This document shows, piece after piece, positions 29,509 through 38,507 of a stretch of 64,000 nt of DNA. The stretch's first letter is position 1. Each line of letters opens with the position of its first letter. Below the pieces are notes generated by a model. That model worked only from the letters and a program-made list of their open reading frames with translations, was not told where the DNA came from and searched no databases. This DNA is from Hymenobacter sediminicola (GTDB taxonomy: Bacteria > Bacteroidota > Bacteroidia > Cytophagales > Hymenobacteraceae): positions 2,043,001 to 2,107,000 of the forward strand of contig NZ_CP060202.1 in NCBI RefSeq assembly GCF_014250515.1. Reading direction: 5' to 3'. The position numbers were made by a program, and so were the translations under genes.

Positions 29509-30969
29509 CTACACCGCTTCGCCCAGCAGGGTGTTCGTCGTGGCTTCGTGTACCAGCACGTTCACATAGTCGCCTTTCTTGTAGTGCTTGCGCGGGAAGA
29601 TGACCACCTGATTCTGGCTGTTGCGGCCGCTGAGGTGCTCTTGGCTGCGCTTGGAGAAGTTCTCGGCCAATACCCGGTGCACCCGGCCCACGGACCGCTG
29701 GTTGCGCAGCCGACTGTGTTCACGCTGGAGCTCAATGATTTCGGCTAGGCGGCGCTTCTTCACTTCGAGCGGTACATCGTCTTCGAGCTTGCGAGCGGCC
29801 AGCGTGCCGGGGCGCTCCGAGTAGAAGAACATGTAGGCCATATCGTAGCGTACCAGTTCCATCAGACTCAGAGTATCCTGATGTTCGGCTTCGGTTTCGG
29901 AGCAGAAGCCCGAAATCATATCGGAGCTGATGCCGCAGTCGTCGCCGAGGATGCGGCGGATGGCCTGCACCCGGTCCTCGTACCAGGGCCGGTCGTAGGT
30001 ACGGTTCATGAGAGCCAGAATGCGCGAATTGCCACTCTGAGCCGGCAAATGGATGTATTTGCAGATGTTCTCGTGCCGGGCCATGGTGTGCAGCACCTCG
30101 TCGGTGATGTCCTTGGGGTGGGAGGTGGAGAAGCGCACCCGCAGTTCAGGGCTGATGTTGGCCACCCGCTCCAGCAGTTGCGCGAAATTTACGTGCTCCA
30201 GACCATCTTCGGAAGCCCACTTGTAGGAGTCTACGTTCTGGCCGAGCAGTGTCACTTCCTTGTAGCCCTGCGCTACCAGGTCTTCGGCTTCGCGCACGAT
30301 GCTGTGGGCGTCGCGGCTCCGTTCGCGGCCCCGTGTAAAGGGTACCACGCAGAAAGAACACATGTTGTCGCAGCCGCGCATGATGCTGATGAAGGCCGTG
30401 ATGCCGTTCGAGTTCAGGCGCACCGGCGTGATGTCGGCGTAGGTTTCCTCGCGGCTCAGCAGCACGTTTACGGCTTTTTGGCCGCCGTCTACCTGCTGAA
30501 TCAGTTGAGGAAGGTCGCGGTAGGCGTCGGGGCCCACAACTAGGTCCACCAGCTTTTCCTCGTCCAGAAACTTGCTTTTCAGTCGCTCGGCCATACAGCC
30601 CAGCACGCCCACCAGCATGGCCGGGTTGCGCTTTTTATGACTGTTGATCTGGGAGAGGCGCATGCGCACGGTCTGCTCGGCCTTCTCCCGGATGGAGCAG
30701 GTGTTGAGCAGCACCAAGTCGGCGCTGGCGAGGTCCTCAGTCGTGTCGAACCCCTCATTGTAAAGGATACTCGACACGATTTCAGAGTCGGAGAAGTTCA
30801 TCTGGCAGCCGTAGCTCTCCATATAGAGCTTGCGCGTGCGGCCAGTGCGGGTAGCGGGGTTCACGCGCACTTCGCCGGAGGGCTCGTGGGCGTGGGTAGT
30901 GGCATCCACGGCCGGAGTAGGCAGCGTGGGGGTATCGAGGAAGTCGAGCGTAATCAGCGGTTGGGACAT
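29509..30969 (-). CDS. miaB: tRNA i6A37 methylthiotransferase MiaB
   Basis: 486 residues from the ATG at 30969. The N-terminal UPF0004 domain has Cys55, Cys91 and Cys125 for the auxiliary cluster. The radical SAM motif C-xxx-C-xx-C (200, 204, 207, '[10 protein letters not shown]') is complete, and a C-terminal TRAM domain follows. An N-terminal tail of about 45 residues is extra compared with E. coli MiaB. It adds the 2-methylthio group to i6A37 of tRNAs reading UNN codons. A MiaE-like hydroxylase at 41608 could act on its product. Confidence 0.96.
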   Translation of the reverse strand: MSQPLITLDFLDTPTLPTPAVDATTHAHEPSGEVRVNPATRTGRTRKLYMESYGCQMNFSDSEIVSSILYNEGFDTTEDLASADLVLLNTCSIREKAEQTVRMRLSQINSHKKRNPAMLVGVLGCMAERLKSKFLDEEKLVDLVVGPDAYRDLPQLIQQVDGGQKAVNVLLSREETYADITPVRLNSNGITAFISIMRGCDNMCSFCVVPFTRGRERSRDAHSIVREAEDLVAQGYKEVTLLGQNVDSYKWASEDGLEHVNFAQLLERVANISPELRVRFSTSHPKDITDEVLHTMARHENICKYIHLPAQSGNSRILALMNRTYDRPWYEDRVQAIRRILGDDCGISSDMISGFCSETEAEHQDTLSLMELVRYDMAYMFFYSERPGTLAARKLEDDVPLEVKKRRLAEIIELQREHSRLRNQRSVGRVHRVLAENFSKRSQEHLSGRNSQNQVVIFPRKHYKKGDYVNVLVHEATTNTLLGEAV

Positions 30970-31013
30970 TTCAAAAGGCCTCAGGGGCGTCAGCTTCACA
31001 ATTCAGTGAAGGG

Positions 31014-31021
31014 CAAAGGTA
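31014..31021 (-). promoter_or_regulatory. Putative -7 box of miaB
   Basis: TACCTTTG on the minus strand, 44 nt before the ATG; no -33 match. Confidence 0.35.
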
Positions 31022-31104
31022 GGATTTTCAGCCCGAAAATGACAGAATGGCAGAGAGAGTGTGCTGGGTTTGTATCGGGAGGAAGTGCTGGTTTTTACGT
31101 TATG

Positions 31105-31215
31105 TCATCCTGAGCATGTGGCGAAGCAAGCCAGTATCAAAGGGCCGTATTATGCCGTAATGGTTGTCGTTCACTGCTATCCAGACGTGATAAGGTCCTT
31201 CGCAAGCTCAGGATG
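31105..31215. repeat. REP-like inverted repeat
   Basis: TCATCCTGAGC (31105-31115) and GCTCAGGATGA (31205-31215) are exact inverted arms; GCGAAG/CTTCGC next to them extends the symmetry. Same arm family as 11151-11197. Confidence 0.65.
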
Positions 31216-31243
31216 AAATGCTAGCACGTTTACTACTAGCTCA

Positions 31244-31939
31244 TCAGCCCAAATACTCCAGCAGCTCACGCACGTCGCGCACGGTGTGAAATGATACGTC
31301 TTCCAGCAGAGCCGGATCGACGTGCTCAAAAATCCAGTTGGCGTGGTAGGGCACGTGTACGGCCCGAAATCCGAGTTTTGCCACCGGCAGAATATCGGAT
31401 TTGAGAGAGTTGCCAATCATGACAAACTTCTCCTTTGTGGCGTTATAGCGGGCCAGCAGACGGCGGTAGGTGGCTTCGTCTTTTTCGCTCACTACTTCCA
31501 CGTGGTCAAACAGCTCGCCCAAGCCCGAGCGGGCAATTTTGCTTTCCTGGTCGAACAGGTCGCCTTTGGTGAGCAGCATCAGGCGGTGCCCGCGGCGGCG
31601 TAGCTCTGTGAGCACCTCTACCACGCCAGGCAGCGGCTCAATAGGATAACGCAGCAGGTCCTTCCCCATGTCCAGAATCTGCTGGATGTCGTGGCCCGTA
31701 ACGGCACCGCTCGTAAGCTGGATGGCCGTTTCAATCATGGAAAGCATAAACGACTTGGCCCCGTAGCCGAACAGCTGCATGTTGCGGCGCTGCGTGGCGT
31801 TGAGGTGGGTGCTGATGTGGGCCGCGTCGCCGCAATGGGCCATGATTTCGAACAGGCGCGCTTCCACCTGGTCGAAGTGGGGCTGGTTGGGCCAGAGGGT
31901 GTCGTCGGCGTCGAAGGCAATGAGGTGAGCAGCAGTCAT
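31244..31939 (-). CDS. HAD-family hydrolase
   Basis: 231 residues from the ATG at 31939. The HAD motif I 'IAFDADDTLW' supplies nucleophile Asp10 and Asp12; motif II 'LMLLTKGD' and motif III/IV 'FVMIGNSLKSDILPVAKLGF' follow. The cap is of the small alpha type (C1), as in phosphoglycolate phosphatase-like and FMN phosphatase-like enzymes. A cytoplasmic phosphatase; substrate unknown. It diverges from the acetyltransferase gene at 32002. Confidence 0.88.
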   Translation of the reverse strand: MTAAHLIAFDADDTLWPNQPHFDQVEARLFEIMAHCGDAAHISTHLNATQRRNMQLFGYGAKSFMLSMIETAIQLTSGAVTGHDIQQILDMGKDLLRYPIEPLPGVVEVLTELRRRGHRLMLLTKGDLFDQESKIARSGLGELFDHVEVVSEKDEATYRRLLARYNATKEKFVMIGNSLKSDILPVAKLGFRAVHVPYHANWIFEHVDPALLEDVSFHTVRDVRELLEYLG

Positions 31940-32001
31940 GATAGAAACACTGGAGGAAATAGCGGCGGAAAAGGCCCTCAAAGTTATCGAACTTGCCGCC
32001 C

Positions 32002-32643
32002 ATGAAACAGCAGATTGACCTTTCTACTTGGAACCGCCGCGAACATTTTGCCTTCTTCTCCAGCTTCGAGGAGCCGTTTTTTGGACTGGTAGCTCCTGTG
32101 AACTGCACCGGCGCGCAGGACGAGGCCAAGCGGCTGGGCGTATCGTTTTTTCTGTACTACCTCTACCACGCCGTAGAAGCCGCCAATGCAGTGCCGGAGT
32201 TCCGCATGCGCATCGAGGACGGGCAGGTGTACCTCTACGACCGGGTACACGCCTCCGCCACGCTGGGCCGGCCCGACCATACGTTTGCCTTTTCTTTCAT
32301 CGAGCAGAATCCGGAACTGGCTGGCTTCGTGGCGTCTGCCCAAGCCGAAATAGCGGCCACGCAGGCCAGCACCGGTCTGCGCCTGAACGATACCACCGCC
32401 CGCGCCGATGTGCTGCATTGCTCTGCCATTCCGTGGGTGCGGTTCAGCGGCCTCACCCACGCCCGTAGCTTCCGGCACCCCGACAGCTGCCCCAAGATTT
32501 CCTTCGGCCAGCTCTATGAGGAAAATGGCAGCACCTGGATGCCCGTGGCTGTGAACGTGCACCATGCTCTGGCCGATGGCTACCATGTGGGTCAGTTTCT
32601 ACAGGAGTTTGAGCGGCGACTGAAGGGTAGGTGGAAGACGTAA
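32002..32643 (+). CDS. Chloramphenicol acetyltransferase-like protein
   Basis: 213 residues from the ATG at 32002, matching the family length of about 215. The active-site signature HHALADG (187-193) holds catalytic His188 and Asp192 of the CAT fold. The middle position that is usually Cys in resistance enzymes is Ala here. Strings such as 'RREHFAFFSSFEEPFFGL' and 'YLYHAVEAANAVPEFRMRI' match PF00302. Chromosomal CAT homologues in Bacteroidota need not act on chloramphenicol; the acyl acceptor is unknown. Likely a trimer. Confidence 0.85.
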   Translation: MKQQIDLSTWNRREHFAFFSSFEEPFFGLVAPVNCTGAQDEAKRLGVSFFLYYLYHAVEAANAVPEFRMRIEDGQVYLYDRVHASATLGRPDHTFAFSFIEQNPELAGFVASAQAEIAATQASTGLRLNDTTARADVLHCSAIPWVRFSGLTHARSFRHPDSCPKISFGQLYEENGSTWMPVAVNVHHALADGYHVGQFLQEFERRLKGRWKT

Positions 32644-32660
32644 TAACCGAAATGCGGCTG

Positions 32661-32684
32661 GCATCCTGCGCAAGCTCAAGCTGA
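32661..32684. repeat. Possible decayed REP-like fragment
   Basis: The stretch with 'CGCAAGCTCAAGCTGA' resembles the right arm of the repeat at 31105-31215, with several changes. It lies between convergent genes. Confidence 0.25.
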
Positions 32685-32707
32685 CCACTCTCCGCCAACT
32701 TACCAAT

Positions 32708-34033
32708 CTACCCTATGGCCGCGCCCAGCACGTCCAGGATGGCGCGGGCCTTGAGTAGGCATTCCTCATACTCTCGTTCCGGTACCGAGTCGTAGGTGAT
32801 GGCCGAGCCGACCTGGAAGCTGAGGTAGCCAGTATCCTGACGGTACTGCAGGCTACGAATCACGACGTTAAAATCGAAGTCGCCGTTGGGCAACACGTTG
32901 CCAATGCTGCCGCTGTAAAGGCCACGCCGGGTTTGCTCATAGTGCTCGATAAGCTGCATGGCCCGGATTTTTGGGGCGCCCGTCATCGAGCCCATCGGGA
33001 AGGTAGCACGCAGCACATCTACTAGGTCCACTTGGGGGCGCAACTCAGCCTGCACCGTCGAAATCATCTGCCAGACATGCCGGAACGGGTAGAGACCGAA
33101 CAGCTCAGGCACTTGCACGGAGCCAGTCTGAGCCACGCGGGCCAAGTCATTACGCACCAGGTCTACAATCATCAGGTTTTCGGCGCGCTCCTTTTCGTCC
33201 TGAAGTAGCGTCTGGCGTTGGTGCTCATCTTCGGTAGGAGTAGTGCCGCGCCGGATGGTGCCTTTGATGGGCTGGGAAAAAATGGCCGGGCCGCGCCGGG
33301 CCAGAAACCGCTCGGGGGAGGCGCAGAGCAGGACATGGTGGTGGTGACGGAAGAAGCCCGCAAACGGCGCAGGCGAAGCAGCATTGAGGCGCAGAAACAC
33401 ATCCACGGGGTCCAACGTCACATTTTCGGCGTAGAACTCCTGGCACAGATTCAGCTCGTACACTTCGCCGTTCAGGATGTCTTCGCGCACAGCTTCTACT
33501 GCCCGTAGGTAGTCCGCTTTAGGCATCCGAGGTACCAAGGCTGGGACAGAGGGAGTAGACACAACCGGCACTTCCGTAGCGAGTATAGCTTCCAGCACGC
33601 CGGCCGTGTGGCCATGTAATTCCACCTCATGTTGTCGCCAGTAGAACCAGGTCTGAGGCGAGAAAAAATGAAGCTGTGGCCACTCCAATCCGGATACATT
33701 CTGGCTGGTGAGGGCCTCAATTTCATTCTTGACGTCATAGGTCAGAAAACCCAGAGCGGGAGCAGAAGCGGAGGACCTAAGCAGCCACGGGCGCAGTTGG
33801 TCCAGCGTGCGAGGTGCGTTAGCCGCGTCGTCGGCCACGCCCAGAATATGCTCAAAAGGCCCCTGCGGATAAGGCAGGTTATTGGGTTCGAGGTAGGCAC
33901 AGTGCACGAAACCGGCTGCCCAGCGCAGGGCACGGGCCCGAAAATCGGAGGGGAGGCTGGAGAGTGGAACGGTGAGCGGAGCAGATAACACAGCACAAAG
34001 ATACGGGCAGGCAAGGCGCCGCATAGCTGCCAT
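32708..34033 (-). CDS. pabB: Aminodeoxychorismate synthase component I
   Basis: Up to 441 residues; the start is uncertain. The family-like part begins near 'FRARALRWAAGFVHCAYLEPNN'. A GTG at 33991 lies four nucleotides after a -7 box and would give 427 residues, so it is a good alternative to the ATG at 34033 or 34024. The chorismate-binding domain is clear: 'KGTIRRGTTPTEDEHQR', 'ENLMIVDLVRNDLARVA', 'TFPMGSMTGAPKIRAMQLIEHYE' and 'GLYSGSIGNV'. It aminates chorismate to aminodeoxychorismate for folate synthesis; a glutaminase partner PabA is not in the window. Confidence 0.92.
   Translation of the reverse strand: MAAMRRLACPYLCAVLSAPLTVPLSSLPSDFRARALRWAAGFVHCAYLEPNNLPYPQGPFEHILGVADDAANAPRTLDQLRPWLLRSSASAPALGFLTYDVKNEIEALTSQNVSGLEWPQLHFFSPQTWFYWRQHEVELHGHTAGVLEAILATEVPVVSTPSVPALVPRMPKADYLRAVEAVREDILNGEVYELNLCQEFYAENVTLDPVDVFLRLNAASPAPFAGFFRHHHHVLLCASPERFLARRGPAIFSQPIKGTIRRGTTPTEDEHQRQTLLQDEKERAENLMIVDLVRNDLARVAQTGSVQVPELFGLYPFRHVWQMISTVQAELRPQVDLVDVLRATFPMGSMTGAPKIRAMQLIEHYEQTRRGLYSGSIGNVLPNGDFDFNVVIRSLQYRQDTGYLSFQVGSAITYDSVPEREYEECLLKARAILDVLGAAIG
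33996..34003 (-). promoter_or_regulatory. -7 box abutting a pabB GTG start
   Basis: TATCTTTG on the minus strand, then TGCT and the GTG at 33991. It lies between the TPR gene end and pabB, so pabB may have its own leaderless transcript. Confidence 0.45.
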
Positions 34034-34047
34034 GCCGGGCCGGTGGC

Positions 34048-35598
34048 TTATTCGAGTTCTTTTAGCGCCAGCTTGGCTTTGGTGTCGGTGCTGTTCTTGT
34101 ACTCGTGCTTGGGGTAGCTTAGCGCTTTCCGGAAATAGACTTTGGCGGTGTTGCTCTGTCTTTCGGCCTGGTAGAGAAACCCAAGCTGCAGCGCCGACTG
34201 CGGGGCAAAGTAGTAGGGCGCGTTGCCGGCCAGCGCAATAGTACGGGCATAGAGCAGGCGGGCCGAATCGAGGCGCCCAAGTAGGTGCCAGGCGCGGGCC
34301 CGGCGGTAGGGCTCCTCCAGCCGGTCGCGCAGGGGCGTGGCGGTAGTACTGTGAAAAGCATCGAGGGTGGCCAAGGCTTCGTGGTAGTAGCCGCCGTCAA
34401 TCTGCAGCCGGGCCCGGGTCAGCAGGCGGTTGAGCGGCAGCTTGCCTTCAAAGAAGCGCTGCGCATAGGTGTCTTCCTCCACCACCGTGCGCCCTCCGCT
34501 GGCTATCTGACGGCGGTATTGTTCGGCTGCAACGGCCTCCCCAGATAGCCAGGCAGCGAGATAGAGCTTGAAAAATGCATCCTTGCGGTAGTGCTGACCT
34601 TTGAACTCCTGCAGAAACAACTCGTTTTCACGGCGCGAGGCGGCATAGTCTCCTTGGTAGAGCAGCAGGTCGGCGGCCATGTGGCGCAGATAGGGCAGCG
34701 ACACGTAGCCGGCACCAGTAGGGCGGGCTCGATAAGCGGCTAAGGCGGCCGCAGTGCGGTGCTGCTTTTTGTTGAGACTGATGAGCAGGTACGAGTACAG
34801 CAGATTATCGGGCTGCTGCTGGTGCAGGCGCGTGACGAGTTGCAGCGCTTCTTCCGGCTTCTTGTAGTAGGTTTCCTCCACTAGCGCCAGCAAAATGCGG
34901 GCTTCGGGCTGGAAGTCGTTGGGTTGGCGGGCGGCGGCGCGCAGGTTGCTCAGGCCCGCCTCCACGCTGCCCGGCAGCCCCAGCAGCTTCAGAAACCAGC
35001 GGTAGCCTTCCGGCAACGAGCCAATGAAGAACTGCATCAGGCCCAGGGTTTTGCGGGCCGGCAGATACGTTGGGTGGCGCTTTACTACGGTCTGCATCTG
35101 CTGGTACGCCTGCCGCAGGCTCCAGGCACCTTGCACCTCGTGCCCGAACGTTACCTGGGCCGCTGCCTGATGCAGCCTGATTTCGGCGCGGGCGTACTCT
35201 CGTAGTGCACTCTTTTCGGAGCTTTTCTCTAGTTGGGCCAGGTGGGCGTCCTGCGCCGCCACTGTGGCTCCGTAGCGGCTGGCGTCCTGGCTAAGCATCA
35301 GCTCCGTGAAGTCGATACAGTCCTGCACGAGCAGGGTGGCAGTTGCATGCCCCGGCTCAGTCCGAAGCAGTTGCCGGGCCGGGCCGGGGCGTAGTTTCAG
35401 CAGTTCCGCATAAGCACGGGCGGCCGAAGACGGAAGCAGCAAGCCGCCGCCGGCCACTGATTCCGGCTGTGCTGTTGTCTGCTGCCTCTCGGCTCCGAAA
35501 CTGCAGGGAAGGTATGCCGCCAGCAAGACCAGCAGCAGGACCGTCCGCCGCAGTACGGGGCATAAACCCGGGGCGCATACGTCAGCAGAACTCTTCAT
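34048..35598 (-). CDS. Exported TPR protein
   Basis: 516 residues from the ATG at 35598, which is followed by a signal-like segment ('LRRTVLLLVLLAAYLPCSFG'). A Cys at the end of that segment might be lipidated but the lipobox is poor. The rest is helical with degenerate tetratricopeptide units, e.g. 'LLYSYLLISLNKKQHRTAAALAAYRA' and, at the C-terminus, 'SALQLGFLYQAERQSNTAKVYFRKAL'. Similar Bacteroidota proteins are annotated as TPR or DUF3808-like; function unknown, probably protein-protein contact in the periplasm. Confidence 0.75.
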   Translation of the reverse strand: MKSSADVCAPGLCPVLRRTVLLLVLLAAYLPCSFGAERQQTTAQPESVAGGGLLLPSSAARAYAELLKLRPGPARQLLRTEPGHATATLLVQDCIDFTELMLSQDASRYGATVAAQDAHLAQLEKSSEKSALREYARAEIRLHQAAAQVTFGHEVQGAWSLRQAYQQMQTVVKRHPTYLPARKTLGLMQFFIGSLPEGYRWFLKLLGLPGSVEAGLSNLRAAARQPNDFQPEARILLALVEETYYKKPEEALQLVTRLHQQQPDNLLYSYLLISLNKKQHRTAAALAAYRARPTGAGYVSLPYLRHMAADLLLYQGDYAASRRENELFLQEFKGQHYRKDAFFKLYLAAWLSGEAVAAEQYRRQIASGGRTVVEEDTYAQRFFEGKLPLNRLLTRARLQIDGGYYHEALATLDAFHSTTATPLRDRLEEPYRRARAWHLLGRLDSARLLYARTIALAGNAPYYFAPQSALQLGFLYQAERQSNTAKVYFRKALSYPKHEYKNSTDTKAKLALKELE

Positions 35599-35620
35599 GA
35601 GGAAATGGGAGCGGACAAGA

Positions 35621-35652
35621 AAAAAGGAACGACTGGTGAGTCGTTCCTTTTT
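35621..35652 (-). terminator. Terminator after the zinc-ribbon gene
   Basis: AAAAAGGAACGACT pairs perfectly with AGTCGTTCCTTTTT around a 4-nt loop. It follows the gene at 35673 on the minus strand and ends in T. Confidence 0.9.
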
Positions 35653-35672
35653 GTAGTAGTCAACCGAGAAGC

Positions 35673-36434
35673 TTAGGCTACACGGGCTTCTACATCGGCC
35701 AGAACCCGGCCACAATGCTCGCACACGATGATTTTCTTGTGGGCAATGATGTCGGCCTGGCGCTGTGGGGGCACCGTGTTGAAGCAGCCGCCACAAGCGT
35801 CGCGCTTCACCGTCACCACGGCCAGGCCGTTGCGTACGTTGCCGCGGATACGGGTATAGGCGGTGTAGAGGCGCTCCTCGATAGGCTGGGTCGCCTTTTC
35901 GCGCTCATCCATCAGCTTCTTCTCATCGGCTTCGCTTTCGCCTACGATGACGTTCAACTCACCTTTCTTGTTCTCGAGGTCTTTCTTGCGCTCTTCCAGA
36001 CGCTGCTTCGTACCGCCGATTTCGACATTCTTCATGTCAATCTGGTACTGGGCTTCTTTGATTTTCTTCTCGGAAATCTGGATTTCCAGCTTTTGCAGCT
36101 CAATTTCCTTAGAAATGGCTTCGTATTCGCGGTTGTTGCGCACGTTCTGCTGCTGGTCCTCATAGCGTTTGATGAGGCCGTCAGCATCTTTGGCGTTCTG
36201 CTTGCGCTGCTTGATCTGGTCGTTGAGGCCGGAAATCTCCTCATCGAATTTGCTTACGCGCACCTCGTAGCCGGCAATTTCGTCTTCCAGGTCACGTACT
36301 TCTTCGGGCAGGTCGCCGCGCACGCGCCGGATTTCGTCGAGCTGCGAGTCAATGCGTTGCAGGTTGAGCAGGGCTTCCAGCTTGCTGGCAACTGGGGCAT
36401 CGGCCGGGGCAGTGGCGACGGTCTTAGCAGTCAT
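35673..36434 (-). CDS. Coiled-coil protein with C4 zinc ribbon
   Basis: 253 residues from the ATG at 36434. Residues of about 20-195 form a long antiparallel coiled coil ('LQRIDSQLDEIRRVRGDLPEEV'). The C-terminus carries a zinc ribbon with Cys214/Cys217 and Cys238/Cys241. This is the zf-RING_7 (CdsZ/FlgZ-like) architecture, usually next to a Nif3-family gene, as here: its start overlaps the end of that gene by 11 nt. Role uncertain; possibly a nucleic-acid or protein adaptor. Confidence 0.9.
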   Translation of the reverse strand: MTAKTVATAPADAPVASKLEALLNLQRIDSQLDEIRRVRGDLPEEVRDLEDEIAGYEVRVSKFDEEISGLNDQIKQRKQNAKDADGLIKRYEDQQQNVRNNREYEAISKEIELQKLEIQISEKKIKEAQYQIDMKNVEIGGTKQRLEERKKDLENKKGELNVIVGESEADEKKLMDEREKATQPIEERLYTAYTRIRGNVRNGLAVVTVKRDACGGCFNTVPPQRQADIIAHKKIIVCEHCGRVLADVEARVA

Positions 36435-37524
36435 ATCGGACGGGGTTGGTGTAAGTCTCGGCAATGAAGAGCGCAAAAGTACTTCCAAACTTCTCGGTAA
36501 GCAAATCCCGGAAGATTTCACCGGTGAACTGCTCACTCTCAAAATGGCCCACATCACAGAGCAGCAACTGCCCTTGGGCCCCGAAATACTCGTGGTACTT
36601 CAGGTCGCCGGTGACGTAGGCATCGGCCCCGGCAGCGCGGGCCTTATTGATGAGGAAACTTCCGGCCCCGCCGCAGATAGCCACCTTCTTAATGGGCCGG
36701 TCGAAATCGGTATGCTTTACTACGGGCACGCCCAGTGCTGTTTTCAGGCGCTGCCGAAATTCCTGAGGGCTCAGAGCATCGGGCAGCTCGCCCACCATGC
36801 CCGAGCCTACCTCCTGATGCTCGTTTTCGAGGCGGATGATTTCGTAGGCTACTTCTTCATACGGGTGCGCCTGCCGCAACGCGCGAAGGGCGGCGCGCTG
36901 TAAGTGTAGCGGCAGCAGCACTTCCACGCGCTGCTCGGGGGAGGTTTCAGGCTGACCGGGTTGGCCCTGGAACGGACTCGTGTCGGCACCCGGCGTGAAC
37001 GTGCCAATGCCTTCCATGCGGAAGCTGCAATCGGAATAGTCGCCGATCTGGCCCGCGCCGGCGGTATAGAGGGCTTGCAGTACCGCTTCGGTGTGGGTGG
37101 CGGGCACGTAAGTAATGAGCTTGGCCAGCGTGCCGGTTTTGGGGTCGAGAATACGCAGGTGTTGCAGCCCCAGCTTGTCGGCCAGCTTGCGGTTCACACC
37201 ATGACGCACGTTGTCGAGGTTGGTGTGGGCGGCATAGAGGACCACATCGTTTTTGATGGCTTTGAGCAGCGTCTGTTCCACTTCGTTGGCCCCGGTGAGG
37301 CGCTTCAACGGCTTAAATATCAGGGGATGGTGCGCTACTACTACGTTGCAGCCGCGCCGAATGGCCTCGTCTACCACAGCTGGGGTGCAGTCGAGGGCAA
37401 TGAGCACGCCAGTGATTTCCTGCTGCGGGTTGCCGCACTGCAGGCCGGCATTGTCGTAGGATTCCTGGTAGGCGAGGGGTGCGGCGGCTTCCAGCACGCG
37501 GGCAAGGTCCTGAACAGTAGGCAT
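36424..37524 (-). CDS. Nif3-like dinuclear metal protein
   Basis: 366 residues from the ATG at 37524. The metal-binding 'VVVAHHPLIFKPLKRL' near the N-terminus and 'CGGAGSFL', 'YVTGDLKYHEY' and 'LLLCDVGHFESE' near the C-terminus are typical of the hexameric Nif3/YbgI family. A central insert of about 100 residues ('LAKLITYVPATHTEAVLQALYTAGAG') is the PII/CutA-like YqfO domain of longer members. Often labelled GTP cyclohydrolase I type 2, but the true activity is unresolved. Co-transcribed with the zinc-ribbon gene. Confidence 0.93.
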   Translation of the reverse strand: MPTVQDLARVLEAAAPLAYQESYDNAGLQCGNPQQEITGVLIALDCTPAVVDEAIRRGCNVVVAHHPLIFKPLKRLTGANEVEQTLLKAIKNDVVLYAAHTNLDNVRHGVNRKLADKLGLQHLRILDPKTGTLAKLITYVPATHTEAVLQALYTAGAGQIGDYSDCSFRMEGIGTFTPGADTSPFQGQPGQPETSPEQRVEVLLPLHLQRAALRALRQAHPYEEVAYEIIRLENEHQEVGSGMVGELPDALSPQEFRQRLKTALGVPVVKHTDFDRPIKKVAICGGAGSFLINKARAAGADAYVTGDLKYHEYFGAQGQLLLCDVGHFESEQFTGEIFRDLLTEKFGSTFALFIAETYTNPVRYDC

Positions 37525-37614
37525 TGAATTCAGTGAAGGAGGAAAAACAGAGAGGGAGCAACGAGGCACAACGAACCGACGGGCGGCTGCAAGTTGGGAT
37601 TATAGCGGCAAATG

Positions 37615-38304
37615 TTACGTCGCTTCTACTAGCAAGCCAGCCAGCGTTTCGACGTACCGCGCTACGTTTTCGGCCAATGCACGACGCTTGTATTGCATCA
37701 GGTAACGCGGGTGGTCCAGCACCACAATCTTATCAAATAAGCCCAACTCGGTATTAATCTTCTTAAAGAGGAGCCCGTTGCGGCGCCCGAGGCATACGGC
37801 CGCGTGCCGGGCTAGCCCCAGTTCCGTCACCTGCCGCCGCAACGAGTCCCGGATATCTGGCTCCAGAGCGCGCTGCAGAGCCCGCGAGTCGTAGTAGTTG
37901 TAGTTTTTGCCGTGGCGCAGCAGCACCAGCGGGTAGAGCGAGCCAAGGTAAAAATGACGGTAAAACTCCTGCGACCCTCCCAGTTCGGCTATCACCCGGT
38001 ACACAAACTGGCTGCTCAACTCGGGCTGCCGCGGCTGGTTGTTCGCAATGCCACAGACTTCGGCCAGCATGGCCGGATCAGTGAAAGCCACCCCCGTGCG
38101 GCCCGCGCCAAACCGCCCCGGATTGATGCCTAGCAACGCCACGCGCGGCCGGTCTTCGGCGTAAAATTTTTGGGCAAACTGCGTCAGTAGTTCCGCGACT
38201 TCCGGCTCCCGGTAGGGGTTATAGGCCTGCACGTCATCCGGCAATGCAGGCGGAGCTGGAAAGGTCGTGAGGAAATGAATGATCTGTTCGGCAGAGTAAG
38301 GCAT
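37615..38304 (-). CDS. SMUG-like uracil-DNA glycosylase family protein
   Basis: 229 residues. The first active-site loop 'LLGINPGRFGAGRTGVAFTDP' (G-I-N-P-G) and the second 'LDHPRYLMQYKR' (H-P-R) follow the uracil-DNA glycosylase superfamily pattern, closest to SMUG1/SMUG2. A weak iron-sulphur motif is absent, which excludes families 4 and 5. It would remove uracil or damaged bases from DNA in base-excision repair. In several Bacteroidota this is annotated DUF4918. It diverges from lpxK. Confidence 0.85.
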   Translation of the reverse strand: MPYSAEQIIHFLTTFPAPPALPDDVQAYNPYREPEVAELLTQFAQKFYAEDRPRVALLGINPGRFGAGRTGVAFTDPAMLAEVCGIANNQPRQPELSSQFVYRVIAELGGSQEFYRHFYLGSLYPLVLLRHGKNYNYYDSRALQRALEPDIRDSLRRQVTELGLARHAAVCLGRRNGLLFKKINTELGLFDKIVVLDHPRYLMQYKRRALAENVARYVETLAGLLVEAT

Positions 38305-38493
38305 AATCTATTTATAGATACTATGGTATAAGGCCAAGTGTCAGGTAATAGTTGAAGATACTTCGTGTCAGTAATCCGAAAAGACACTCGCCATAAATGA
38401 CTCCTATGCTGGCTGAGAAATCGGACAACTCGCTGGTTTTATGACGTAGTGACAAGCGGTAGAACCGGTGGCTGGGCAGGACAAATGAACTGC

Positions 38494-38501
38494 TACCTTT
38501 G
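38494..38501 (+). promoter_or_regulatory. -7 box close to the lpxK start
   Basis: TACCTTTG followed by six bases and the ATG at 38508, giving an mRNA with almost no leader. Confidence 0.45.
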
Positions 38502-38507
38502 CCTGTC

